This document shows, in pieces, positions 7,809 to 15,976 of a DNA stretch of 25,848 nucleotides. The stretch is taken from positions 13,614 to 39,461 of the forward strand of contig PMCH01000103.1 in assembly GCA_003154055.1 (NCBI GenBank), in the 5' to 3' direction. The notes beneath the pieces were generated by a model. The model saw only the letters and a program-made list of their open reading frames with translations. It was not told the origin of the DNA and ran no database searches. A program made the position numbers and the translations under genes. The stretch's first letter is position 1. Every line of letters begins with the position of its first letter. Source of the stretch: Acidobacteriaceae bacterium. GTDB taxonomy: Bacteria; Acidobacteriota; Terriglobia; Terriglobales; Acidobacteriaceae.

Positions 7809-8549
7809 CTACTGAATATGATTCAACGCCATCTGGTACAACATCGCCTTCTGTTCGTAGGCGGCCATCACGTGCTGCCGGGCATCTTCGTCTCCCGGAT
7901 TCTGCTTCAGATAAGCTTCCGCGTCGCGGATATAGGAATTTACCGCCCGCAGTTGGCTCTCAAATTCGGCTTTCATCCTCGGGGAACGCTGGCCAACGTC
8001 GTCCAGGAACTGCCGGTCCTCGGTGCTCACCACCTGCACGGGAGCTGAAACAGAGGGTTCGTCCAGCGAGCGATCGATAGGGACAGGCCGCTTCGTCTCC
8101 GCCACTTGGGGCGCGGGCTTCTGCTGGTTCGATTGAGCGGCAAGGTCAGGCGCATTCGCGGGCGCAACCACGGCAGGCTTCTCTGCGATCTGCGTTGCCG
8201 GCTTGCGCATTCCTACGTAGCTGGCCGCGACCAACAGAGCGGCTGCGACGGGCACCAACCACCAGGCGTTCCAGCGCCGTCTCTCAGTGGGAACCAGAAC
8301 CGGGCGGCCCGGCTTCGCTTCCGGGTCACGGATCAATCCTTCGGAGCGCAACTCGGCGGCAATTGCCAGCCAGACCCGCGGCGACGGCTCGTTGGATTCC
8401 ACAAGTTGATGAGCTTCGATCGAGATCAGTTCCAGCTCAGCGACCAGATCCGAGCAAGCGGGACACTTTTCCAAATGGGCCTGGAGCTCGTTGTTCGGAG
8501 CGCCATCCATCATTTCCGGCAGAACTCGCTGAACTTCGCTACACGTCAT
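7809..8549 (-). CDS. Zinc-finger (zf-HC2) anti-sigma factor with one membrane segment
   Basis: This membrane protein should hold the upstream ECF sigma factor inactive until an envelope signal arrives. The N-terminus has the ZAS zinc motif: C3, then H25-x3-C29-x2-C32 in HLEKCPAC. A single transmembrane helix lies at about residues 95-112 (WWLVPVAAALLVAASYVGM) after a basic stretch. The outer part has an Ala/Pro-rich linker (about 115-170) and then a helical, TPR-like tail (about 175-246) that could be the sensor. The ATG at 8549 follows GAGAGAGG with a suitable gap. It starts 33 bases after the sigma factor stop, an obvious two-gene unit. Confidence 0.9.
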   Translation of the reverse strand: MTCSEVQRVLPEMMDGAPNNELQAHLEKCPACSDLVAELELISIEAHQLVESNEPSPRVWLAIAAELRSEGLIRDPEAKPGRPVLVPTERRRWNAWWLVPVAAALLVAASYVGMRKPATQIAEKPAVVAPANAPDLAAQSNQQKPAPQVAETKRPVPIDRSLDEPSVSAPVQVVSTEDRQFLDDVGQRSPRMKAEFESQLRAVNSYIRDAEAYLKQNPGDEDARQHVMAAYEQKAMLYQMALNHIQ

Positions 8550-8582
8550 ACTGCCTCTCTCCCCGACACCGCATCTGCCTGG

Positions 8583-9218
8583 TTACTGCTTTTCGGCCTT
8601 TTCGGCTCTCATGAACTTCAGATAATCGCGCAACTTCAAACGTGCTTTGTGCAGTTGCGACTTGCTGTTTCCGATCGAGCATCCCACCATGGTCGCGATC
8701 TCGTTGTGCTCGAACCCTTCAACATCGTGCAGAACAAAAATCGTTTTGTAGCCGGGCGGCAACTTTTCGATCGCCCGCTGCAACTGCAACCGGTCGAGCG
8801 AACCGGCCAGCTTCAAATCCGGGCCGCCCAATTCTTTCTTCGGCGACTCCTCGTCGGTCTCGATGGTTTCTTCCAGCGAGACCACCGGGAGCCCCTTCTT
8901 CCGCAAATTCATCAGGACAACGTTCACCGTCATCCGGTGCAGCCAGGTCGAAAACGCGGACTCGCCGCGAAATGTGCCGACCTTGCGAAACAGTTGCAGA
9001 AACGCTTCCTGCGCCAGGTCTTCCGCCTGCGCCGGATTGGAAACCATCCGCAAGCAGAGCGAGTAAACGCGCCGCTTGTGCAGGTTATACAAGACCTCAA
9101 ATGCTGCCTCGTCGCCCTGCTTGGCTCGCTCGATCGCTTCCGCTTCTGCTGTCTTCGCTAATTTCGGGTCGGTCAAGTCGCCTTTTCCGGCCGCTTGGTT
9201 GGTAAGATGCGGCTTCAA
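8583..9218 (-). CDS. ECF-type RNA polymerase sigma factor (sigma-70 family, RpoE-like)
   Basis: The 211-residue protein has region 2 at about 38-107 (FEVLYNLHKRRVYSLCLRM, AEDLAQEAFLQLFRKV, FSTWLHRMTVNVVLMNLRKK). Region 4 is at about 145-200 (IEKLPPGYKTIFVLHDVEG, HNEIATMVGCSIGNSKSQLHKARLKLRDYL). There is no region 1.1 or 3, as expected for ECF factors. A linker rich in Glu and Lys joins the two domains. The start is uncertain: TTG at 9218 is the first start codon after an upstream stop but has a poor ribosome site. A second TTG at 9176 has AAAAGG 4 bases before it. It heads the cluster sigma, anti-sigma, DUF4097, aroK and secreted protein. Autoregulation is likely for the family; I found no convincing ECF promoter in the 178-base upstream gap. 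Confidence 0.93.
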   Translation of the reverse strand: MKPHLTNQAAGKGDLTDPKLAKTAEAEAIERAKQGDEAAFEVLYNLHKRRVYSLCLRMVSNPAQAEDLAQEAFLQLFRKVGTFRGESAFSTWLHRMTVNVVLMNLRKKGLPVVSLEETIETDEESPKKELGGPDLKLAGSLDRLQLQRAIEKLPPGYKTIFVLHDVEGFEHNEIATMVGCSIGNSKSQLHKARLKLRDYLKFMRAEKAEKQ

Positions 9219-9396
9219 AGTCTTTTCGTTGTACGTTTTGCAGACGGAGCCGCTGATGGCATCTCCACCTGAACTCTGCTTGTCAGAATACCAAAAACAG
9301 TAGCCTCCGGACGGTTTGAACCCGGGTTACTTCGTGGTTTGACCCCCTCCCGGTGACCTCAGTAACCGGTTCCAGTCCCTTGCCCAGCACGTCAGC

Positions 9397-10755
9397 CTAA
9401 GCCTGGCTGCTGGTCGTGATTGTTTCCAGGCCATGACTATGGGGCCCAGTTTCCCGAATTCTCAAGAGAATGGCAAAGGTCAGGCCTACGAAGCCCAAAA
9501 TCGAGAAAATCCACATTCCCAGCGCATATCCACCGAAGTTATTCAGCCCGGCGTGGGAGTAGTCGTTGGCCCGTCCAATCAGCAGATTCATGATGAAGAA
9601 GCCGATTTGCTGGATCAAGGTCATCAATGCGTACGCAGTTCCCAGGCGCGACTGGTCCACCACGTAGGCAACTGAGGGCCACATGATCGCTGGAATCAGG
9701 GAAAAGGCGACCCCCATCAGACATACCGGCACGAACAGGGTCACGTTGCTATAAGCCATCAGGAGGTAAACGGGCATGATCAAGATCGAGCCGAACATCA
9801 TGAAAAATGCTCGCTTCCCGATTTTGTCCACCAGCAAGCCAAACAGGGGAGTGGCAATCATGGCCGAGAGCGGAAGCAGGCTGTTGAAGAATCCCGCTTT
9901 TTCATGGGCCAGAACGCGCATGGCTTCCGACGCGGCGGCGCCCCCATGGAGGGCAAGTATCTTGTTGGTAAAGAGGTCGATCGCAAAGGTGCGAAAGGGG
10001 AAGATCGCCGAATAAAAAGTGAAGCAAAGGCCAACCACCAGCCAATACGACCCATTGAAGCGCAGAATCTGGCTGAACTCCAACTTGTCGACTGCGCCGC
10101 CCTTGCCCAGTTCGTATTTGGCTTCGGCCCGGGTCTCCAGCATCCAGTAAATCAGGGAACAGAACACTGCCAGGAACCCCGCACCGACAGCAATGAACAG
10201 GGGATTCTGCCAACTGGGCTCACCGGAAGGCCCTTGCGGATAGAACGCCCGGTTGGCCCACGTTGGCGAGTTGTCGGCTGCGACCGAGGCCAGGCGCGCG
10301 ATGGTCAGGTTGATTCCGAATGCGAAACTCAGCTCCTTGCCCTTGAACCACTTCGCCAGGGCCACCGTAACGGCGACGATCATGGACTCTGCACCCAGGC
10401 CCAACACCGTGCGACCCGTAATCATCAGTCCCAGATGTCCGCGAGCAGCGGTCAGGGCCGCGCCGAGAAGGCAAAGCACGGCGAAGAAGGTGAGGGCCTT
10501 CTTGGTTCCGATGCGATCGATGATGATCCCGCCGACCAGAAGGGTCAGTACCGCAGCCGCGCTATAGCTCGAGTTCAGCCACCCGAATCCGGTGGCGGAG
10601 TACCCCAGCTTGTCGATGAAGATACGTTCCAGCGGGTTGATGCTGTCGTAGATGTAGTAGTTCCCGCCCTGGGCGAGACTGATAAACAGCAGCACGATCC
10701 AGCGATAGGCACGGGACGGTTCAGGACGCGCAAGCTCAGGCATGAAAGCACTCAT
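9397..10755 (-). CDS. MFS transporter, MFSD1-like
   Basis: The 452-residue protein has 12 predicted hydrophobic helices. It has the MFS motif A after helix 2 (GGIIIDRIGTKKA) and its counterpart after helix 8 (GLLVDKIGKRAFF). The segments SFAFGINLTIARLAS and IPAIMWPSVAYVVDQSRLGTAYALMTLIQQIGFF resemble the MFSD1 branch, whose animal member carries dipeptides out of lysosomes. Peptide or small-metabolite transport is therefore a guess. Between helices 7 and 8 there is an extended loop (HGGAAASEAMRVLAHEKAGFF). The ATG at 10755 has GAGG directly against it. The ATG four codons in (10743), with the same GAGG at a better distance, may be the true start. It stands alone, 178 bases upstream of the sigma gene. 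Confidence 0.88.
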   Translation of the reverse strand: MSAFMPELARPEPSRAYRWIVLLFISLAQGGNYYIYDSINPLERIFIDKLGYSATGFGWLNSSYSAAAVLTLLVGGIIIDRIGTKKALTFFAVLCLLGAALTAARGHLGLMITGRTVLGLGAESMIVAVTVALAKWFKGKELSFAFGINLTIARLASVAADNSPTWANRAFYPQGPSGEPSWQNPLFIAVGAGFLAVFCSLIYWMLETRAEAKYELGKGGAVDKLEFSQILRFNGSYWLVVGLCFTFYSAIFPFRTFAIDLFTNKILALHGGAAASEAMRVLAHEKAGFFNSLLPLSAMIATPLFGLLVDKIGKRAFFMMFGSILIMPVYLLMAYSNVTLFVPVCLMGVAFSLIPAIMWPSVAYVVDQSRLGTAYALMTLIQQIGFFIMNLLIGRANDYSHAGLNNFGGYALGMWIFSILGFVGLTFAILLRIRETGPHSHGLETITTSSQA

Positions 10756-10880
10756 CCTCGGCGCATGATGGCGCCTGTATTTGCAATGTGGAGAAAATCA
10801 ACCGACGAAGATTAGCAGATCGGAAGGGAGATTTGCTTGGGAGGGCTCCATGCGCTGCGGGAGCGAACCGCCGCGAAGCG

Positions 10881-10929
10881 AAAAAAGGAAAGGCTCTCAG
10901 TTGCAGCGTAGAACCGCCACCGAGAGCCT
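10881..10929 (-). terminator. Intrinsic terminator after the His/Met-rich secreted protein gene
   Basis: On the minus strand an 8-bp stem AGGCTCTC / GAGAGCCT (10929-10922 and 10898-10891), with one further pair inside, is followed at once by TTCCTTTTTT. It begins 32 bases after the stop codon at 10962. The loop is long (23 bases), but the T-rich tail makes this the best terminator in the window. Confidence 0.65.
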
Positions 10930-10961
10930 AAAGTCGAGGCCCGAAAGCCTAGAGCGTGCCC

Positions 10962-11534
10962 CTACATCTTTTCCGTTTTGCCCTTGTACTTCACTTCACC
11001 GTTGGTCTGATTCTGGCGTTCCACGTCGGCGTTGTTGTAGGAATGGGTCGCCTTTTTCCCGCCCTTGGCTGCCGCGGATGCGTTCACGGCATTTACGGTG
11101 TACTCGGTTCCGCTGAAATAGACCCACGGCTCATGCGCTGCTTCGCCGGCACCGTGCTCCATATGGATGGCATGCATGGCACGCATATCGTGTCCGGCCG
11201 GTTCGGGCCAGAGGTGAATGTTGGGCGTGGTCCGGGGAGCGTCACCGCCCTGGTACCAGACGGCTTCGGTGTAAACCGAACTGGTGGAAGCCGGAATCTG
11301 CGAGAGAGTCGAGTTAGTCGCGCCCGCATACAGTCCGGCTGTTGCGTTGCTCGCGCCGACTGAATTCGGAGAAACCGTCACCAGTGAAACCATCGGGGTT
11401 GTGACCAGTGGGACAAAGGGTCCGCAGCCCAGAATGCACGGACCGTATATTTGAGGGGGCGGCCCCATCACATGCTGTCCGAATGCCAGGACAGAGATCA
11501 TAACCACCGCACACAGCACCAAATAGGGTCGCAT
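10962..11534 (-). CDS. Secreted His/Met-rich protein of unknown function
   Basis: I do not recognise this 190-residue protein. It begins with a signal peptide (YLVLCAVVMISVLAFGQ, cleavage near residue 20). A Pro/Gly-rich stretch with two cysteines (C33, C37) follows, then a Ser/Thr/Asn-rich part (about 50-90). A dense His/Met cluster lies at residues 115-134 (H115, M117, M120, H121, H124, M125, H127, H134), which could bind a metal such as copper. The last 30 residues are polar and lysine-rich. The ATG at 11534 follows GGAGG at a good distance. A strong terminator follows it, so it is probably a one-gene transcript. The thiF-like gene lies 194 bases upstream on the same strand. Confidence 0.75.
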   Translation of the reverse strand: MRPYLVLCAVVMISVLAFGQHVMGPPPQIYGPCILGCGPFVPLVTTPMVSLVTVSPNSVGASNATAGLYAGATNSTLSQIPASTSSVYTEAVWYQGGDAPRTTPNIHLWPEPAGHDMRAMHAIHMEHGAGEAAHEPWVYFSGTEYTVNAVNASAAAKGGKKATHSYNNADVERQNQTNGEVKYKGKTEKM

Positions 11535-11728
11535 ACTACCTCCACAGGGGAACCACTGGGCTCACTAAGTGCAGTTAGCGTGCCAGTCCGGGAAAGGTCC
11601 TGTTGGCTGGAATACACGAAGATTTCGGGTACTGTCGGGCAAAGCACTGAACCCGCATGCCGAGCCAGTGCTGGGTGGATGCAAGCCGCTGCGCATAACC
11701 TGCAACTCCGGTGCTCAGGTGCCGAGGC

Positions 11729-12751
11729 CTAGCTCCCCACGTAGCGCGCGTACAAACTGCGGGCAATCGCGGTGTCCGCGGTCCCTTTGATGATGGCCCG
11801 CCCGTCCGGGAACAGCGTCATCTCGTAGGGCTCGTGCCAGAACTTGAGAACGAATTCGTTGTGCCGCACGGTTCCGTGGGGCTCAAGCCGTTTCTGCATT
11901 TCTCCGAAATCTACCGGGCGCTGCCGCTCATGAATCTGCACCGAATTGCGCCCGCATAAAGTGATATGCGGGCGCCCCTCGCCCGCCAGGTGGACGAATT
12001 CTTTCTTGCCGCATGCGCGGCATCCCTCCAGCGGTCGCATGGCCGACACTTCCGCACGCTCGTTGCTCCAGACGTCCCAGGAAAGCAGGGAACGGCGCAT
12101 CCTGGAACGGGCACCCACCAGATACTTCAACGCTTCGGTTGCTGCCAGTGAAGCGACCAGATTCACGGCGGAGTTCAGAATTCCAGCGGTTTCGCACGTC
12201 TCCACTGTGCCGTGAGGGGGATCAGGGAAAACGCAGGCCAGGCAAGCCGTTTCGCCAGGCAGGATATTCAGAGTCACCGCATAGCTTCCCACCGCCGCCG
12301 AGTAGATCCAGGCCACCGAGTTCTTCACCGCGTGGTCGTTGATCAGGTAACGCGTCTCGAAGTTGTCGGTGCCGTCCAGAATCAGGTCAACGTTGCCGAG
12401 AAGCTCGGCGCAGTTCGCCGGAGTCAGGTCGGCGACGTGGGGTTCGACGGCGATCTGGGAATTGAAGCGGGCAATCTGCCGGGCCGCCGCCAGCGCTTTG
12501 GGGAGGGATTCCCGCGCGTCCTTTTCGTCAAAAAGCGATTGTCTTTGCAGGTTACTGAGTTCAACGTAATCTCGGTCCAGAATTCGCAGCATCCCCAGGC
12601 CCGATCGGGCCAGCAGCAGGGCGAGCGCGGAGCCGGTCGCCCCGCATCCAACCAGTGCCACACGGGCCCCCGCCAGCCTCTTTTGCCCTTCCAGACCGAC
12701 TTCCTTGAACAGGACTTGTCGCGAATATCGGTCGTCTAGTTCCAAAGGCAT
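11729..12751 (-). CDS. thiF: ThiF/MoeB-type E1-like adenylyltransferase
   Basis: Enzymes of this family adenylate the C-terminus of a ubiquitin-like sulfur carrier (ThiS or MoaD) for thiamine or molybdopterin synthesis. The 340-residue protein has the nucleotide-binding VGCGATGS (34-41), DRDYVELSNLQRQ (59-71) and the metal/ATP segment DGTDNFETRYLIND (126-139). It has a zinc site from CLAC (C170, C173) and CRAC (C244, C247), and a candidate catalytic cysteine C186. A C-terminal domain of about 75 residues ending in FPDGRAIIKGT resembles the tail of Bacillus-type ThiF rather than MoeB, which is why I prefer thiF. No ThiS, ThiG or MoaD is nearby, so the partner is unknown. The ATG at 12751 has GGAG 6 bases upstream; an in-frame GTG at 12772 would lie on top of the likely transcription start. 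Confidence 0.87.
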   Translation of the reverse strand: MPLELDDRYSRQVLFKEVGLEGQKRLAGARVALVGCGATGSALALLLARSGLGMLRILDRDYVELSNLQRQSLFDEKDARESLPKALAAARQIARFNSQIAVEPHVADLTPANCAELLGNVDLILDGTDNFETRYLINDHAVKNSVAWIYSAAVGSYAVTLNILPGETACLACVFPDPPHGTVETCETAGILNSAVNLVASLAATEALKYLVGARSRMRRSLLSWDVWSNERAEVSAMRPLEGCRACGKKEFVHLAGEGRPHITLCGRNSVQIHERQRPVDFGEMQKRLEPHGTVRHNEFVLKFWHEPYEMTLFPDGRAIIKGTADTAIARSLYARYVGS

Positions 12752-12777
12752 TACCTGCTCCGGGCGTTGCACCCTTT

Positions 12778-12783
12778 ATTATA
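12778..12783 (-). promoter_or_regulatory. Putative -10 box of the thiF-like gene
   Basis: A perfect TATAAT reads on the minus strand, 26 bases before the ATG at 12751. A start about 7 bases downstream would give a leader of roughly 20 bases that still includes the GGAG ribosome site and excludes the upstream GTG. The hexamer 17 bases further up is GAAGAA, a poor -35. Confidence 0.45.
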
Positions 12784-12889
12784 GGTTGCGGCCAGCAAAC
12801 TTCTTCGTCCCGAGCAACATGTGCCGTTCGCGCATCCATCGAAGTCAGGAAGGTCCGTCGGCAGTCGCCTCAAGGTTCGGGAGGAAGTT

Positions 12890-15800
12890 TTGCGTCTAAG
12901 CGCGGTCGTCCTGCTGGGACTGGCGTCGGCTCTCGCGTGGGCGCAGGAGTCTCCGCCGGCGCAGGCCAATGCAGAACAGCCATCCGGGGTGGGGACGATC
13001 ACTCCGTATGTGGGGTTGCGAATTGAACAAGTGGAATTTCCCGGGGTCGAGGCTGACGAAGCTGCCCGGCTTATGGCCGCTACGCCACTGAAGACGGGAG
13101 AAGCGCTCACGCGAGAGATTTTGCACGACGGAATTCAAGCGCTGTTCGCGACTGGCCGGTTCGCCGATATTCAAGTCGAAGCGGAACACATGCCCACCGG
13201 CGTGAAGCTGCGCTTCCTGACCGTCCCCAACTACTTTGTGGGTCAAGTTGCGGCGGAAGGCATTTCCTCCAATCCCACAGCCACTCAACTGGTCAGCGCC
13301 AGCCGCCTCCAACTGGGCGAGCTTTACACGCGGGAAAAACTGGACCGGTCCCTGGCCGGCATCCAGCGGGCGCTGGAAGACAATGGCTTCCACAATTCAA
13401 AAGTGACTAGTTCGGAAGAACGCAACGAGCAGCAACGTCAAGTGGACATTACGTTTCACGTCACCCCGGGTCCGCGCGCGGTGGTTGGACAGATCACGCT
13501 CCAGGGAGATGCCGGTCTCTCGAAAATCCAGATCGAGGACATCGGGAAATTTCATTCCGGCGATCCCATCCTCTCCACCCATGTGACGCGCGCGTTGCAA
13601 CGGATTCGCGCGAAGTACCAGAAGCAGGATCGGCTGCTTGCGCAGGTCTCAGTGGCCAAGCGGGACTACCGGCCAGAGCGCAACGCGGTGGACTACGTTC
13701 TGCAAGTGGACCGCGGTCCGATCGTGGAGGTCGAAGCGGAAGGATACAAATTCACCCAGGCGGAACTGCGAAGGCTGGTCCCGATCTATGAAGAAGGGGC
13801 GGTGGACGACGACCTGCTGAGCGAGGGCCGGCGTAGCCTGCAGAACCGTCTTCAGACTCTGGGCTACTTCGACGCTACGGTGGGCGTGAGCCAGCATACG
13901 GTGCAGGACGGCAAGGGCCTGCGCGTAATCTATGTCATCAATCCCGGGGAGCGCCACAAACTGGCCGCGATCCGGATATCGGGAAACCAGCTCTTTACGG
14001 TCGAACAGATTCGAGCAGTGATGCAGGAACAGCCCGCCGGACGTTTGTTTTCGCACGGCCGCTACAGCGAAGCGCTGCTGGAGCAGGATGTTCTCAATAT
14101 CAGGGCCCTCTACCGGGCGAGCGGTTACCAGCAGGCCGCGGTGACAAGCAAGATCCTGAATGAATACCAGGGCAATTCGTCGGAGGTCGCGATTGACCTC
14201 ACCATCAAAGAGGGGCCGCAGACCCGTGTGGCCTGGGTTCGTATTGACGGCAACTACCTGGTGCCCTCCGATCAACTGCTGAGGGTTCCCGCCACCGAAG
14301 AAGGCCAGGGTTTCGCCGAATCCAATCTCTCGGATGACCGCGACACGATCCTGGGCGTGTACTTCAACAACGGCTTCTCGAACGCCACGGTGGATGTGAC
14401 GTACGTCCCGGTTGTTCCCTCGCCCGATGAGTTCCCGCGCGTCGGCGTGACCTTCTCCATCAAGGAAGGGGAGGAATTTTTCGTCAACCGGATATTCCTC
14501 AGCGGTTTGCACTACACGCGTCCGGGAGTGGCGCGGCGCGAGTTTCGCGTGCAACCGGGTACTCCGCTGAGTCAGCAGGACATGCTCGAGACCCAGCGCC
14601 ATCTCTACGACCTGGGCTTGTTCAACGAGGTGGATACTGCGGTCCAAAATCCGGACGGAACCGAGCCACGCAAAAACGTGCTGATCGCGACGCAGGAGGC
14701 GAAGAGGTACACCTTCGACTATGGATTCGGATTCGAGTTTCAGACCGGTCAGCCGTCGGTCGGGACGAACCAGCCACTCGGCCAAACCGGGGCCAGCCCG
14801 AAGGTTTCATTCGGCCTGACGCGCATCAATTTGGGCGGCCGCAACCAGACGGTCACCATGAAGACCAACCTCAGTCGCCTGCAGCAGCGCGGCCTGGTCA
14901 GTTTCGAAGCTCCGAAACTCCTCAACCGCGACCTGAGGTTCACGGCGACGGCGTATTTCGACAACACGGTGGATGTCTCCACCTTCACGTCCGAACGGCT
15001 GCAGGGAACCATACAAGCCGAGCAGTCTCTCTACAAGATCGGCGAGCGCACACTGACAAGCATTACCTACGGTTTCGCCTACCGTCGCGTGCGGGCCAGT
15101 GACATCCAGGTTAGCGACAATCTGATTCCGCTTCTGTCGAAGTCGACCCGGGTTGGCGAGCCCAATTTCTTTTACATTCGCAACCGGCGCGACAACGACC
15201 TGGAAACGACTCGTGGAAGCTACACCACCTTCGAGGGTGAGGTGGCCGCTGGCTTCTTCGGCTCGGAGGCCGATTTCAGCCGCTTTCTCGTCAAGAATAC
15301 GACCTACCACCCGTTCGGCCGCAATCGCAGGACGGGACAAGGATTCGTTTTTGCACGCTCTACCAGCGTCGGTCTGGAGAACCCGTTTGGAAACACTGTG
15401 GTGATCGAGCCCGCCGGCCAGGTTTCGGCGGGGCAGAGCCTGATTCCTCTTCCGGAGCGTTTTTTCAGCGGGGGCGGCAACTCCCATCGCGGTTTCGGGC
15501 TGAATCAGGCGGGACCGCGCGACCCTTTCACGGGATTTCCCCTGGGAGGCAGCGCGCTGTTCCTCAATAATCTGGAGCTGCGGTTTCCGAATATCGCCCT
15601 GCCCTATCTCAACGACAGCATCGGCTTTACGGCCTTCCACGACATGGGGAACGTTTTTGCCCGGCCCCAGGACATGCTGCGCAGCCTGGGCCGCTGGCAC
15701 CAGCCCAACCAACAGGTCTGTTTCCAGCCGCCGGCGCAAGGACAGTTGTCGCAATGCAACTACAACTATGTTTCGCACGCCATCGGGCTGGGGGTGCGTT

Positions 15801-15976
15801 ATCAGACTCCCATCGGTCCATTGCGTTTTGACTTCGGATACAATCTGAATCCGCCGGCCTTTCCCAGCTACACCAACATTGTTGTCAATTCTGTAAATGG
15901 AAAGAGAACCGGCCAGTTCGGAGCGCAGCGCGCCGGACGTTTCAATTTCTCATTCAGCGTGGGGCAGTCCTTCTGA
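12890..15976 (+). CDS. Omp85 (BamA/TamA-family) outer-membrane assembly protein with seven POTRA domains
   Basis: Omp85 proteins insert beta-barrels into the outer membrane or, as TamA, work with TamB. From the TTG at 12890-12892, with GGAGG 5 bases upstream, the product has 1028 residues and begins with a signal peptide (AVVLLGLASALAWA). By repeat pattern I count seven POTRA units at about 44-114, 115-197, 198-279, 280-358, 359-448, 449-531 and 532-607. Each has a central helix pair and ends near GPxxxV or similar. The 16-strand barrel follows (about 608-1028), with the conserved loop-6 RGF at R867-G868-F869 and a terminal phenylalanine (FSVGQSF), the usual sorting signal. A GTG further up (12821) would add 23 charged residues before the signal peptide and is unlikely. 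Its stop overlaps the next gene by one base. BamA or TamA cannot be decided from sequence alone; the tamB neighbour favours a TamA-like role. Confidence 0.92.
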   Translation: MRLSAVVLLGLASALAWAQESPPAQANAEQPSGVGTITPYVGLRIEQVEFPGVEADEAARLMAATPLKTGEALTREILHDGIQALFATGRFADIQVEAEHMPTGVKLRFLTVPNYFVGQVAAEGISSNPTATQLVSASRLQLGELYTREKLDRSLAGIQRALEDNGFHNSKVTSSEERNEQQRQVDITFHVTPGPRAVVGQITLQGDAGLSKIQIEDIGKFHSGDPILSTHVTRALQRIRAKYQKQDRLLAQVSVAKRDYRPERNAVDYVLQVDRGPIVEVEAEGYKFTQAELRRLVPIYEEGAVDDDLLSEGRRSLQNRLQTLGYFDATVGVSQHTVQDGKGLRVIYVINPGERHKLAAIRISGNQLFTVEQIRAVMQEQPAGRLFSHGRYSEALLEQDVLNIRALYRASGYQQAAVTSKILNEYQGNSSEVAIDLTIKEGPQTRVAWVRIDGNYLVPSDQLLRVPATEEGQGFAESNLSDDRDTILGVYFNNGFSNATVDVTYVPVVPSPDEFPRVGVTFSIKEGEEFFVNRIFLSGLHYTRPGVARREFRVQPGTPLSQQDMLETQRHLYDLGLFNEVDTAVQNPDGTEPRKNVLIATQEAKRYTFDYGFGFEFQTGQPSVGTNQPLGQTGASPKVSFGLTRINLGGRNQTVTMKTNLSRLQQRGLVSFEAPKLLNRDLRFTATAYFDNTVDVSTFTSERLQGTIQAEQSLYKIGERTLTSITYGFAYRRVRASDIQVSDNLIPLLSKSTRVGEPNFFYIRNRRDNDLETTRGSYTTFEGEVAAGFFGSEADFSRFLVKNTTYHPFGRNRRTGQGFVFARSTSVGLENPFGNTVVIEPAGQVSAGQSLIPLPERFFSGGGNSHRGFGLNQAGPRDPFTGFPLGGSALFLNNLELRFPNIALPYLNDSIGFTAFHDMGNVFARPQDMLRSLGRWHQPNQQVCFQPPAQGQLSQCNYNYVSHAIGLGVRYQTPIGPLRFDFGYNLNPPAFPSYTNIVVNSVNGKRTGQFGAQRAGRFNFSFSVGQSF

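Noticed and set aside
8106..9161. Open frame of 351 codons on the plus strand
   Set aside because: It runs opposite to the sigma and anti-sigma genes, both of which have strong motifs. No ribosome site or domain is visible.
9219..9396. ECF-type promoter (GGAAC...GTC) upstream of the sigma factor
   Set aside because: A GGAACC is present on the minus strand, but no matching -10 motif lies at the usual 16-17 base spacing.
14807..15778. Open frame of 323 codons on the minus strand
   Set aside because: It is antisense to the barrel part of the Omp85 gene, has no recognisable domain and has shadow-like composition.
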